Origin: Lumbricus terrestris
Lineage: Eukaryota; Annelida; Clitellata; Crassiclitellata; Lumbricidae
Direction of reading: 5' to 3'
Length of the DNA stretch: 64,000 nucleotides
Assembly: GCA_949752735.1 (NCBI GenBank)
Contig: OX457047.1
Span: forward strand, 6,948,266-7,012,265
The notes beneath the pieces are model-generated. The model saw only the letters and a list, made by a program, of their open reading frames with translations. It was not told the DNA's origin and did no database searches. Positions 12,553 to 23,258 of the stretch are shown one piece after another (the first letter of the stretch is position 1; each line of letters opens with the position of its first letter). The translations under genes and the position numbers were made by a program.

Positions 12553-12788
12553 TGTGGTGTGGTGGTGTAGTCACTGTAGTGGGTATGTTCGTCGCCTTGC
12601 AGCCGGAGGGTTGCAGGTTCGAGTCCAACTCAAGTCGCCGCGGAGGGACCTTGGGCAAGTCCTTCACTCGCAATAAATATTGCTCAGCGCTTCGGCGTGA
12701 AACTAAGATGCAGTGTCCGCTCTTAGTCGGGAGCGCCCCTGAGTAGGGAGCTTGAAGGATTGCGATAACAGGTGCACATACAAACAAA
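12553..12788 (+). repeat. tRNA-derived SINE with LINE-type tail
   Basis: Box B is intact as GGTTCGAGTCC. Box A is disrupted by a 9-bp tandem insertion that repeats GTAG around TCACTGTA. The body reads AAGTCGCCGCGGAGGGACC, TTGGGCAAGTCCTTCACTCG, CGGCGTGAAACTAAGATGCA, GGGAGCGCCCCTGAGTAGGG and CTTGAAGGATTGCGATAACA. It lies at the position matching the 6952 copy in the left duplicated block. Confidence 0.85.
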
Positions 12789-13320
12789 CTTAAGCTATAA
12801 AATATCTTATGGTTTAGATTTAACTCTGTTTATTATACACCTTTCAATACGCTTTTCCCACTCATATATACATGTATGCACAAATATTGCGTTGTGGAAA
12901 ATAATTCACTGCTTCCATGTACTCCATACTGCGTTGTAGTTCCCTTAAATTCTTAAAATAACAACGTAATTAAAATACAACAATACAACACGAAGGCAAG
13001 ATGTGTAGAAGGAAACGAGGAACCAATAAATGATGTATAAAGTGAAGCAAAGAAGTCAGAGGTATTCGAGTAAAGATAATGAGACGGAAATTTCACTGTG
13101 ACGTTCATGTAGGTCAATTGCAATAATGATTATTCAGCTCCCTACATATTTTTTTGCTTTCTGAAGTATATTGCGCAAAATGTTTATGAGAAATGTTAGA
13201 ACTCTAAATTATGAACACCATTCAAAATTGTGTGGTTAATCTCGAATTGGCTTTAGATTAAGGAAAATGTATTCTTTTGACAAAATTTAATAGACTTGCT
13301 GGGGTACCCAGCGCTGATCG

Positions 13321-14480
13321 AATTTTTTTTTATTTACACCCCGCCCCATGGTCGGGGATTGGGCGGGTGGGAGCTGGATGGTCCTGTTTGTTCTATATCT
13401 AGCGAAAGGTTTTAGGCGAAACTGTGGCCATAACTGGCGCTGCCCGGAAAATATCAGTATTTTGCCCGTGCACACACCTCGGACTTCGGGGTCTGGCGTA
13501 TCCATGGGGCGGGTGGTCCTGTTTAGGTGCTAGGTTTCCTCCACCGCCGAAACAATGTCCCCCGACTTTGTTTTTGAGGCAGAATTTATTCAAAACAGTT
13601 TCAGGAGGAGACTTTTAGAGAAGGAGACTCGAGATCTGTCACTGGAAACCGGCCTTTTGGGGTTTTACACTTAAATAAAACTGAAGAAAGGAGGCAAACA
13701 TCGATAGATTTCCACTAGCCATCACAAGATTTCTGGGTGACCCGATTTGGTTAAAGCCTTCGTTGCGACTGCCACATTCTTTTGGATTTTTATTTACAGA
13801 TAAACTTTCCCCAAAAGTTTTGCACCATTCTATGGCTGACAAAAATGTACAGGAACAGGAGCTATTACGCGAGTATTTCCTATTTTATATATAGTGTCGC
13901 ATCAATTAATTTAAAGGTGGCTGGAACCAGCTAGTCATACCATCATCGGTTCGGAAAAATATCACACAAAAGAAATAAAAATTCGAAACAGAAATAATAA
14001 TATTCTTTATTGGAACAATCCGGTTGACAGACCGCAACCGATTACAGTGTACAGCTATGCGATCGAAACAAATCACAAGAACAAAACTTACAGAAGACAT
14101 AACACTTAACTACTAACCTCAAACTGCAATTAGTTCTTAACTATGTTAGCAAACGCATTTTTTCATTTTCACATTATTTCATTGGGGGAGGGGGTCAGAC
14201 ACTCAAAACAACCACGTAAAGCTACAGGCTTTGGTTAAGCCGTTAGTATACATTGGCAAATTATTTTAAAAGAATTTAGGTTCCCAAATCATTCACTTTT
14301 TTGTGAAAATTTTTCTTTCAGCACAGAGTTTCAGCCATAGGTTGGTGTGGAGAGACTTTATGTCGCGGATAATTTATATCGCGTCTCCCATCGTAAAGAA
14401 ACGATCGTTGCCGGTTAAAACTTTTAAAAAATACAGATAATCAAGAAATCAATTGACCCAAGTGACGTTAGCACAAAACA
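13321..14480. other. no gene; fragments of the Helitron-like family
   Basis: The start (13320-13400) matches 8700-8780, with CCCATGGTCGGGGATTGGGC and GGGAGCTGGATGGTCCTGTT. Near 13900 there is a TTTAAAGGTG motif, and 14340-14470 resembles 11560-11700, with CCCATCGTAAAGAAACGATC. Open frames are short and unrecognised. Confidence 0.45.
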
Positions 14481-15050
14481 CTCTGTGACGCAGTGGTGTA
14501 GTGGTGGCATCGTTGCCGTGATGCTGGAAGGTTCGAGCAGAGGCGTAGCGACCGCCCTCCGTACCCTCCGACCGAAGGGGGCCCCCGCAAGAAAGGGGGC
14601 CCCTAAATGTGTAAAATATGTAAGGTATAACTAAGTAAGTGACAATTATTGACGCTAGTGCACGATCCATAATTAATGGTTTTACTGACAATGCCGTGAA
14701 GTAAATACGCAGTACACGCATACTGCAACCTATGTTTGCATAATATTACATTAGCCCAGCATATCATAGAAAGTAACTACTGTTTCCAGTTTCTTTATTG
14801 TAAGTGACCCCGCCGCCCCTGACATAATAATCATGTTCGGAGGGGGTCACGTTCTTTGTTGCTACGGCCCTGGGTTCGAGGTTCGAATCCACCTCACGCC
14901 GCCGCGTATGGACCATGGGCAAGTCCTTCGCTCACAATTGGTCAGCGCTTCGACGTGAAACTCCAATGCAGTGTCCGCTGTGCATTCGGGAGCGCCTCTG
15001 AGTAGAGTGAGCTTGAAGGGGCGCTATAACAAGTGCACATGCAAACAAAC
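14481..15050 (+). repeat. tRNA-derived SINE split by a hAT MITE
   Basis: The 5' part (14481-14537) carries box A and runs into box B, GGTTCGAG. It is then interrupted by 14538-14872 and resumes as GGTTCGAGGTTCGAATCC at 14873. The rest reads GCCGCGTATGGACCATGGGC, AAGTCCTTCGCTCACAATTG, GGGAGCGCCTCTGAGTAGAG and CTTGAAGGGGCGCTATAACA. The insertion duplicated part of box B. Confidence 0.85.
14538..14872. mobile_element. hAT MITE, 335 bp, inserted in the SINE promoter
   Basis: The ends CAGAGGCGTAGCGAC and GTTGCTACGGCCCTG form imperfect inverted repeats. The flanking 8-mers are both GGTTCGAG (14530-14537 and 14873-14880), a perfect hAT-type TSD taken from the host SINE. Subterminal GGGGGCCCC-like palindromes occur near 14577-14602. 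There is no coding capacity. Confidence 0.9.
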
Positions 15051-15134
15051 TGGCAAAATTGTTAGAGCGGTTTCCTTACACACCTTTAAGACAATGCAAA
15101 GCGAGTTTTAAATTCGCATCGACATCCTTTAAAT

Positions 15135-15565
15135 CATAGTTGTAAAAAACTTTTTTCGTTTTTTATTCTCTCCCAAAAAACGTCGTTTTTTTCGTTTTTT
15201 ATTTTTCCCATCGTTTTTTATCGTTTTTTATTTTTTCTTTAACTTCATTTATTCATTTACTTTCTGTTATTATTTTCCTTAATTTTAATTTTTTCTGATA
15301 TTCCTTATGTTTTCCGCCAACCCTCAAGGATTCAGCTAACTAAAGTCATTATTTCATCGTTTAACATCATCATTTAAGAGATAGCCTGCGTGTAGTAAGT
15401 TCCTAATCAATGTTTCCAAGGTTAAAATGTGATTTTAGATGCAGCAAAGTCAAATTATTTACCGTTTCCGTTTTTTATCGTTTTTTTGGTCGTTTTTTAT
15501 TTTTTCGAAAAAAACGACGTTTTTTACCGTTTTTTATTCCGTTTCCATCGTTTTTTACATCTATG
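15135..15565. mobile_element. non-autonomous hAT element, 431 bp, T-rich subterminal repeats
   Basis: The ends CATAGTTGTAAAAAAC and GTTTTTTACATCTATG are inverted repeats with one mismatch. Both flanks are CTTTAAAT (15127-15134 and 15566-15573), a perfect 8-bp TSD. Subterminal regions contain many CGTTTTTTATCG-like repeats on the plus strand at both ends, and AACGTCGTTTTTTTCG occurs in both orientations. Confidence 0.85.
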
Positions 15566-15910
15566 CTTTAAATTAGTTCATTTATCAACTTGTCATCTTG
15601 TGTTTTCAGTTCCTTGAACTCTAGCGACCGTCATGATCAGTTTCCTCCATTGCTTTCTTTCTGATATCGCTTCCTGTAGTTCTTCCAGATTCATTCCTGT
15701 TGTTTCCAGGACCTAATCCATCCACTTTTTCCTCACCGCCCTTGTTTTCTCCTTCCCTCACCTCAAGCCAGCATCATTTCTTTTTTCAGTCCATTTCAGC
15801 GCATAACACACCAAAGAAACCCAACTTCCTTCTTCGCACTGTTTGTTGTAACGGATTTTTTTACATTCAGCTAAATATCGCAGAAGGCCGATAAGTTAAA
15901 AAAGACTGTA

Positions 15911-15980
15911 TTATGCCAAACTAAACTTTGCCGACGGCAACGGCCTCTGTTGTTATAAACTGTTGTTAAACCCTGGATCC
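15911..15980 (+). repeat. diverged 80-bp hairpin repeat
   Basis: The sequence contains GCCGACGGCAACGGCCTCTG, TTGTTATAAACTG and ACCCTGGATCCG in the order seen in the 80-bp family. It runs directly into the LINE remnant that follows. Confidence 0.5.
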
Positions 15981-16255
15981 GAGCGTAGAGACCTGCATGG
16001 TCGGTCCTTACGCTCGGCTGATAGAGAAGTGCTCTTGGTCATGTTTGCTCGTATCTCCATCATGCAGAGTCCTGCTTTTTCTGTGGTTGGCCCGGTGGTA
16101 TGGAATGCCATTCCGCTTGAGCTGCGCCAGTTCCCTAGATCACTCTCTGACACATTCTATGAGCTCTTAAAAACTGTTCTGTTTGGACGTGCAGGAGTCT
16201 TGAGCGCCTCTGAGTCGTTTCCTTGAAGAGGCGCTATATGAATACTTGAATGAAT
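15963..16255 (+). pseudogene. LINE (L2/CR1-like) ORF2 C-terminus with 3' tail
   Basis: The frame open to 16226 includes MQSPAFSVVGPVVWNAIPLE, then LRQFPRSLSDTFYELLKTVL, the typical extreme C-terminus of CR1/L2-type LINE polymerases (AFSVVGPxxWNxLPxELR, FxxxLKTxLF). It is followed by GAGCGCCTCTGAGTCG, CCTTGAAGAGGCGCTATATG and a few GAAT repeats, the tail also used by the SINE family. The element is 5'-truncated and its reverse transcriptase core is absent. A host gene is unlikely. Confidence 0.75.
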
Positions 16256-16866
16256 TAATAGAATTAATTTATATATCCGATAAGTTTGAGTTTTGTATTT
16301 GTAAAGACTTGAAGACACGAAACTTCTAGTTGAGCACTTTAATCTCCTAGAATGTATAACGGTGACAATTAGCTACAGCGAACTCTTTAAACACCTTCAA
16401 AACGTTTTCATCCTATACTATAATTAAAGGCTTAGCACAGTTCCGCTATAATGGCAACCATCCACTTTCGTGACACGCTTTGGATATACGTTAAGAATAA
16501 AGGAATAACACTCAATCAATGAGATAAAATATCAATCTTGTAATTACTACAATATCCACAGTTCAAAATCCATAGTATAGTTTATCTCTCATTACAGACA
16601 ACTTTTCTGTATAAATACTGGAATAATTTCATTTATATTTTTATCTACATTATTTTAAACTTGGTAGCCAGCTGTGAAAGCGCCAGCCATAAAGTCATGT
16701 ATTTTTGACTCACCGTCAATGTATATGGATAGCCTAAGACTTATATTTAGAACTGACTTCCAAAGCAGTTTGTCTTAAAAATGACGGATAATAATCCTTA
16801 AATTTTAAGATTTTTATATTATAAACTTTTACCAATGAATAATAATTTAAACCAATGACTAATCTA
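16256..16866. other. no gene; one ACACCTT family motif
   Basis: AT-rich sequence contains ACACCTTCAAAACGTTTTC near 16390, a relative of the window-wide motif, and is otherwise unassigned. A similar passage follows ACACCTTTAAAACATTGTC at 22.77-23.1 kb, including AATTGGTAGCC-type text, so these two stretches are probably old copies of one repeat. Confidence 0.4.
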
Positions 16867-17837
16867 CACCGTGTCTCAAAAAAAACTGTGCAGAATTGTT
16901 TTTGTCAGAACTTCGTCAAATTTCCACCAATCTTAAAAACTTTTGGTAGGTAGATGGCAAAGTGGCTGAAATGTTATGCTATATATAAATTTTCCACCTC
17001 ACCTGATTCATATCACCGCACTACCTTGTTAAACACAGACGTACCAATTTTTCATATAACGGCGTCTCGAAGCTTGGCTGCACTGAAATCCATTACATCG
17101 AGTCGGATGTCAAAGTGAATGGGGCATAGGCCTACTATCACGACAACCTTCTTGCCCAGAAGATACCGTCAGACATACGCCGGATATCCCCGGGCGAGTT
17201 TATTGTCTTTCAACAGGATGGCGCCCCGGCGCATCAAGCGCGTGACACTTGTCTCTTTCCTGGAGCGAGAGGCGCCCGACTTCATCTCTCCAACACGGTG
17301 GCCACCGAATTAACTGGATCTTAACCCAGTCGACCATAGCATATGGAGTGTGCTGCAGGAGGTTTACCGGTCCAGAATAGCCAACGTCGACGAACTCAAA
17401 ACGCTCCTGCTTGACGGGTGGGCCCGCTTTGACCAGTCGATCGTTGATGCTGCTATCGGCCAGTTGCATCGCCGTCTAAGAGCTTGTGCGCGTATATTCG
17501 GGGTACATTTCGAGCACCAATTCTAACACTTTTAAGCAGATCTGTCATAGCTGTTAAAACACTCTGCTAAGTAAACCATATTTTACTTTACTGCGTGCTA
17601 ATTCAGTCGTCAGATAATTTGTTGCAGGTAATATAATCTATGCGTTATATAAAAAATTGATACATCTGTGTTTAACAAGGTAGTGCGGTGAAATGAGTCA
17701 GGTGAGGTGGAAAATTTATATATAACATGAAATTTCAGCCACTTTGCCGTCTACCTACCAAAATTTTTTAAGATTGGTGGAAATTTGACGAAGTTCTGAC
17801 AAAAACAATTCTGCACAGTTTTTTTTGAGACACGGTG
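16867..17837 (+). mobile_element. Tc1/mariner transposon relic, 971 bp, long TIRs
   Basis: The ends CACCGTGTCTC and GAGACACGGTG lie inside terminal inverted repeats of about 165 bp, flanked on both sides by TA (16865-16866, 17838-17839), the mariner target site. The TIRs pair over AACTGTGCAGAATTGTTTTT, GACGAAGTTCTGAC and CCACCTCACCTGA. Only the C-terminal part of a transposase remains between them, so the element is internally deleted and non-autonomous. Confidence 0.88.
17190..17525 (+). pseudogene. Tc1/mariner transposase C-terminal fragment
   Basis: Reading across at least one frame change, the plus strand gives VFQQDGAPAHQAR, then RWPPN, LDLNPVDHSIWSVLQEVY, RSRIANVDELKTLLL, RFDQSIVDAAIGQLHRRLRA and ends HFEHQF-stop near 17525. 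QQDGAPAH carries the second catalytic aspartate and the WPPNxxDLNPVDHxIW block the third acidic residue of the DDE/D triad. The N-terminal DNA-binding domain and first aspartate are missing. The frame is broken around 17270, so it is inactive. Confidence 0.85.
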
Positions 17838-18275
17838 TATAGGCCTACTTTCTCAAAATTAAGTCGCCTTATGTGTGCCACGTGTGAAAGAGATGCAGAA
17901 GAGAACAAGGAGCCAATAAAGTGGAGTAAAGAAGTCATGTGTGCAGTGAGTGTAGATGGAATATTTCGATAACGTTCAAGCGAACGACCGTGAAAGGCAG
18001 CTGCATAGGTAACTAAAACTACGGTCTACGCGTATTCTTAAACAATAGAATAATCGGGGTGTAGAACTTTTAAGCTCTGTTTGCACACCTTCCAATACGC
18101 TGTGTCCACTCTTATATGTAATTGTCGTAATCTTCAAATATCAAGTTCCTCCCACTGCAAAACATGCCAATTCTTTAGATCCCGCAAAATAAAAACCCTG
18201 TCACAAAAACAAGTATATGAGGCCATCATAATCACACGGTCAAGGAGTTGGCCAATCACCTCAGCCGTGTAAGGG
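17838..18275. other. no gene recognised
   Basis: A TAGGCCTA octamer lies right beside the transposon end, and ACACCTTCCAATACGCTG near 18088 matches the motif at 7210 and 12838 (ACACCTTTCAATACG). The stretch thus probably belongs to the Helitron-like block family. No coding motif was found. Confidence 0.4.
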
Positions 18276-19470
18276 CAGTGGCGGATTTAGGTTTCTTGCA
18301 CGGGGGGGCGAGGAGAATTTCAGGAGGGCGCCTGTACTTACATAGTTAAAAACAGTAAATTAGTTATAATTAATCCGATTTTTCCGAGTAGGCCTACATC
18401 AAACAGAATCAAGAATCTAAAACAGAAACTTTTTTTAAACTTGTGTGCTTGACTACTTACTTGAGTTACATAAATTTATGTTTATATAGCAAATATTTAT
18501 TAATGCTATTTATAGGATATTGATCCAGGTAGGCCTAAACGTGTATTTTAGCTCGTTGCAGCATTTTTATTTTTAATCAATCCAACTTCTAATTTGGCGA
18601 GAATCCTTTTCATCGATCCAGCTTCTGTTTAGGCAAGAATTTGCTTAATCAACCCCGCTTCTATTAATTTATTTATTTTCGTCTGCAAATATTTTTCATC
18701 AATATCACTTCTATTTAATTTTAAATTATTGTTCATCCAGCTGCAATTTCAGCAGGATTGTTTTCATTAATTCCTCTTTTCAGGGACGGATACAGAAATT
18801 TTCGAGGGGGGCCCGGGGGCCAACATTTTTGGTGATCTTTCCCAGAAAATCTTATGACCTTTTTTGATCATCTGGTCGACCGTCAGCGTAATGTAGTTAC
18901 GTTGATAGTTTTGTATGTCACTCAACTCAAAATCCCTAGGCTGGTTTTAAACAATTTTGTATCATTGATGAGAACTTTGCGTCCTAATGCGAAGTGGTGT
19001 GCCGCCTATCCTTTGCTATGGCTTGCCTCTAGAAATCCTGGGATCTGCCCAAGAGAATCCTGGGATTTGACATGAAGTTCGTAGGCTTTTCTCCAAAGAA
19101 TCCTGGGATATCCATGAGTGAGCGATAAACCGAACTTTCATAGGCAATTAGCTATCCGGTAGCTATATAATACATATCAATGGGTCATAGTAATAAATAA
19201 AAAATAGGTAGGCCTAATGGCCGACAGATGAATAAATAAAAATATGTAATGACCGCCATAGAAATAAATAAAAATAATTCTGTAATGAGTGTTAAATTAA
19301 GGTGTGATTGCGTAAAGTCACTGGTAAAAGTATTAGAAATTAGTTTCCTTGAAGGACATTTTAGGTTTAAGTAATAAGTACGGGCCGGGCCCGAGTGGGC
19401 GCCATTTTTTACCCAACAGGGGCACGGGGGGGCGACCAGACCCCCCGGGCCTGGACTAAATCCGCCACTG
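18276..19470. mobile_element. non-autonomous hAT transposon, 1195 bp, perfect TSD
   Basis: The ends CAGTGGCGGATTTAG and CTAAATCCGCCACTG are perfect inverted repeats flanked by TGTAAGGG on both sides (18268-18275, 19471-19478). Subterminal G-rich and C-rich runs follow. A second hAT-like start, CAGGGACGGATACAGAAATT, lies inside at about 18781, suggesting a nested or chimeric element. Open frames inside are short and lack transposase motifs, so it is non-autonomous. Confidence 0.9.
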
Positions 19471-19681
19471 TGTAAGGGGCAGGGTGGATGGTGAAAAACC
19501 TAAAATTTAACTATGAAAAGCAACCCGTTTCCACACTTAAGCCACATTTTCTTAGCTATTCACCTGAAACCATGTACCTAGACCTCACGACGCTTCTCGA
19601 AACTCTTAGTCAGTTGATTCGGATTGCTCGTGGTATGCGTAAGCACCTCTCGACAAAATCTTCGCTACGCCTTTTGTTTAA

Positions 19682-20662
19682 CCCTCGGGCTACTAAGGGG
19701 GGGGTGGTTGCCACCCCCCCCCCCTAGGTTTTTCGCAAATCAAACGCGTTCCGTCTGGAATAAAATTTTGATAAAATTGGTAGCTGTAGAGGGTTCATTG
19801 GGACACATTTTGAGGTAAAACTTTTGATGATGCCCCCTACCGTTCAAAAGTTACACCCGATATACCAAAGGTACCAGGGGGGGGTGGATACCACCCCCCC
19901 TAGAATATCGTCTGTAACTTTTCCGCCCTTTAATATTAAGATACACAAATTATACCATTCTATAGAGGGAATGTGGGGCTACATTTCCATGCTCACTGAG
20001 TTGTCTTTTGACAACCGGAAGTGCTCAAAATAAATTGAAATATATATAAAGGTGTTTTATTTTCATAAAATTGTCATGTTGTTTCTATTATAACTTATCC
20101 ATAATTTATTTTTTAATAGAAATAAATTATGCCATTCTGTAGAGGGCATTTAGGGCTATTTTCTGATACTAAATAATTTGTTTTTTGATGACCGGAAGTG
20201 CTCAAAATAAATTAAAATGTATGAAAATGTTGGGTTTTTTACAACGCAAGCCGAAATGTGTGCGTAAACGTTTTTCAGCGGCAAAAACATGTTTTTTTGT
20301 TTTGATTGAACATAAAACAGACTTATTACTAGTTTTTATAGTTGAATATTGGACTTTATTATATGTAAACTACCTTTTATATAATATAAATCATGTATAA
20401 AACACACAGAATCTAATATATTTCCTATGCGTAAGTATACATTTTGTGGAATCGACGGGTACCCATGGTAAAAAATTCATAATTTCGAGGGGCATTCATA
20501 TTTTCTAAACCTAAATATACCATTTTGTGCAGAAATGAATGCTGAATCAAACGGTGTATTACAAGTTATGATATCTCAAACCCAACCCAAAATCCAGGGG
20601 GGGTGGTAACCACCCCCCCCCTTGGTAGTCAGTGTTACAAAAAAAGCTTGGTAGCCTCAGGG
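19682..20662. mobile_element. piggyBac-like non-autonomous element, 981 bp, TTAA target
   Basis: TTAA flanks both ends (19678-19681 and 20663-20666). The ends CCCTCGGGCTACTAAG and CTTGGTAGCCTCAGGG are inverted repeats with two mismatches, matching the piggyBac pattern of TTAA plus a CCC start. Inside, three palindromes of the form GGGGGGTGG-NNN-CCACCCCCC lie near 19697, 19878 and 20598, two of them just inside the ends. CCGGAAGTGCTCAAAATAAA is repeated near 20018 and 20192. No transposase frame is present. Confidence 0.8.
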
Positions 20663-20699
20663 TTAACCTACATGTACCTATCTGTAAATTCTATATAAT

Positions 20700-21491
20700 A
20701 TTATGTGGGTGAGGTCCATTTCACACTGAACGGGGGGCTTTGTTTTGGCGGCGGAGGAAATATTCTCTCCGCCCGGAGACTTTCTTTCAGAATAATAACA
20801 TACTCCGTAGGGCGAATTTCTTCTGAAGCAGATCATCTTTTGCAAAATTGTTTGCCAGTGCGTCTTTAGGTCCGATACGAATAAAAGCAGCGGTTGAAAC
20901 CGTTTTAAAGGTGTTTAATGACAGCTCTTTTGCCTGGACGTATTTCACTGGTCGCGTACCGGTGGAGGCGGGGTGGAAGAGGTGGGTGAGAGTGGTGGGA
21001 TGGTGGGGTGGAGGTGGGGTGGTGGAGATGGAGGGGTGGGTGGTGGAATGGGGGTCGGAAGGTGGGAGGTCAAGGGGTGGGGTGGAGACGGTGGGATGGG
21101 GGTGATGATGTGGGTGGTGGGATGGGGTGGGGTGAAGGGGGTTGAGAGGTGGAGTTGGGGTGGGGGTGGGGGTGAGGGGTAGGTGTGGGTGGGAGTGAGG
21201 GGTGGAGGTGGGGGTACGGTTGGGAGGTGGGTAGGTGCGTGGGGTGGTGGAGTGGGGGTTGGGTGGAGGAGGATGGGGTGGGAGGTGGAGGTGGAGTTGG
21301 GGTGGTGGGGTGGGAGGGGGTTGGGGTGGAGGGAGTGGAGGTGGGTTGGGGGTGGAAATTTTCCTGAAACCTAAATTTCTCGGGTGGCGAACCGGTAGAG
21401 GTCGGAGTGTGCTGGGGTGCTGAGTGGTAGGGTTGTGTCCAGAGTGGGTCGTATCCTAAATTTCCCGGGCAACGCCGGGTACCCCAGCTAG
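20700..21491 (+). mobile_element. Helitron-like element, 3' end intact
   Basis: The 5' part matches the blocks at 5.6 and 11.4 kb, with GAACGGGGGGCTTTG, TTGGCGGCGGAGGAAATATT and CCGGAGACTTTC. The 3' end reads TTTCCCGGGCAACGCCGGGT, ACCCCAG and CTAG, followed by T at 21492. Hairpin plus CTAG is the Helitron 3' rule. The 5' boundary is not resolved and no Rep/helicase frame is present. Confidence 0.55.
20960..21355 (+). repeat. very G-rich degenerate minisatellite (~400 bp)
   Basis: The plus strand is almost entirely G, T and A, with endless GGTGGGG, GGAGGTGG and GGGGTTGG variants and hardly any C. Frames across it encode Gly/Trp/Val-rich nonsense. Multiple GGG runs give it G-quadruplex potential on this strand. 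Confidence 0.85.
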
Positions 21492-22107
21492 TTCATAATA
21501 TTTTGAGGAATGATGACTAGTTTTTACATGAGGCGAAATTGATTGTGGACCATTGCGAGGGTAGTGGGGAACGGTCCATACGCTCTTCGTGCCAACTATT
21601 AGAACTACCCTAAACCCCTCCCTATCGTTCTCAACTCTGCCACTGTTCGTACTCTGACAGTGCCAGCACCAAGCCTGGATAAAGCAGGAGGGTGACTCTA
21701 ACGATCTCTGTTATCACAAAGTGTCGTTAAACTGACCCTACTACTAATGTGACTGATATAGTGCAATATAAACGCTGCTCCTCGCCAACTCATCACCAAG
21801 TATCGTTCGGTTTGACCCGCATTTAGAAACCTCATTAACATTTTTTAATCACGCTATAAAAACGCCTGCGCTGAGTGAGAAAAATATTAAAAACTTCGAG
21901 AGAAAAAAGCTCTAAAGTGCTGTAATATGCCTTGCAAATTTCTGTCCAGGGTAGCGGCCTCTGTTGTCATAGACCCTGGTCAAATCGGATCCACCATCAG
22001 GAAAATATTGCACCAAACACAGTATGGTGAATGTTTGCGCGTATATGCGATTGAGGGTGATACTGTTGATCGTTGCTGACCAACCGCTGCCAATGACTTA
22101 TTCTGGG
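21492..22107. other. no gene; copies of dispersed repeats
   Basis: A 350-bp family motif lies at 21660-21740 (AGTGCCAGCACCAAGCCTGG, then GGAGGGTGACTCTAACG and TTATCACAAAGTGTCGTTAA) and an 80-bp repeat at 21911-21995. The rest is unassigned. Confidence 0.5.
21911..21995 (+). repeat. 80-bp hairpin repeat
   Basis: The sequence reads CTGTCCAGGGTAGCGGCC, TCTGTTGTCATAG, ACCCTGGTCAAATCGGATCC. It differs from the 7291 copy at only a few bases and keeps the CCAGGGT/ACCCTGG stem. Confidence 0.8.
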
Positions 22108-22369
22108 CATGGGTGCCCCTCATAGATTTATCCAACAGATCTTGGTCTTATCAGACTTGTCTAGGTTTCTAGTTTTTTTCTTCATGATAAGCTTTTTTCT
22201 CACGGCGGTTTTTCCAACTTTTTTATTAAAAATTTGTAAATAATTTCATGTGAAAATACACCAAGGACTTGAAAAAGTCTCAAAAGGGAAAAGGAAGAAA
22301 AGTCTGGTCGATGACTAAAAAAGAGCTTTTATAAAGGTCGCCAGAAATTTCACGTCGGTGGCATCCCTG
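22108..22369. mobile_element. hAT-like MITE, short copy of a ~390-bp family
   Basis: The ends CATGGGTGCCCCTCATAG and GTGGCATCCCTG match the family ends CAGGGATGCCACTCATAG. The flanks ATTCTGGG and ATTCTGAA agree at six of eight bases. The interior has CACGGCGGTTTTTCC and GTGAAAATACACCAAGG as in the 29.2, 52.7 and 62.8 kb copies but lacks about 130 bp. Confidence 0.65.
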
Positions 22370-23258
22370 ATTCTGAAAAATAAATAATCCGAAATACGAA
22401 GGACGAAGAATCAGGGAATAAGATGGAAGCCAGAGAGACTTCAGGGCATAAAATCCCACAGAATTGTTAGAGCAGATTCTATATATGCACACCTTTAAGA
22501 CGACGTCAACCGAGTTATATATTGGTAATGACATGAATTAAATTCAGTTCCATGTTTACCAAAAGCTCCAGGCTAACAATTTATATTCAACCAAAAATCG
22601 CATAATTATGTCTATAATAATTATCATTGGGCAATTATACATAATTAATCGCCAGATTGGGTTGAGATTCATATTTCTAAATAGTTTATAGACGCGTCAC
22701 CTCTGCAATAATCGATCAATTTTGTTACTGAGAATTGGTGACGCTGACAATTTTTAGCTAGACACTCTCTCTTTAAACACCTTTAAAACATTGTCATACA
22801 ATGCTATATAGACATAGCACAGATCCATCATGGTAATATTACTGCCACCTCAGCTATTCTATTTTCATAATAAGATTTTTTAAACACTCGATGAACCAGA
22901 GGATATCGCAAACTTGCAACTACTGTAATACTCGGTTTAAAATCCAGAGAATAGCAACTCAATTGGAGATACTATTCTAAATTTAAATAAATTGAGCCAA
23001 CTCAATTGTTTAAAACTAGAGCCATTGATCAAAATTATTATTTTTATCTACATTTGAAATTGGTAGCCTACTATGAAAGCTGCAACCACAGCGTCACACA
23101 ATTTTGACCCACGGTTTAGTGGGGCGCCTTGGTGTAGTGGGTATGCACACGAAAAGATAATGTGCTTGGTAAACTTGTTATCACCTAGTGTCGCTAAACT
23201 GAAGCTACTACTACTACTAGCAACAATATTTTCGTAATTTCGTTAGATGAAGTCTTAC
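22370..23258. other. no further dynein exon recognised; repeat fragments
   Basis: 22380-22560 matches the Helitron-like block (GGAAGCCAGAGAGACTTC, ACACCTTTAAGACGACGTC). Near 23125 a SINE box-A fragment, CTTGGTGTAGTGGGTATG, appears. The next dynein exon should start with one base completing an ACN codon and lie below 23259. I did not find it here or further left. Confidence 0.4.

Larger units (their letters stand above)
11300..13320 (-). repeat. right copy of the large duplicated block, Helitron-like
   Basis: It is collinear with 5479-8700 in direct orientation but shorter, lacking the 7.2-8.29 kb equivalent. It includes GAACGGGGGAGACTTTG, GGCGGCGGAGAA, the AAGAAACGATCG segment, the GGGAAATTTCGGTTTTTC stretch, and its own SINE at the matching position, so the SINE probably predates the duplication. 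No protein-coding gene was seen. Confidence 0.65.

Noticed and set aside
17119..17313. 64-residue plus-strand frame as a gene
   Set aside because: It is part of a frame-broken Tc1/mariner transposase relic inside clear TIRs.
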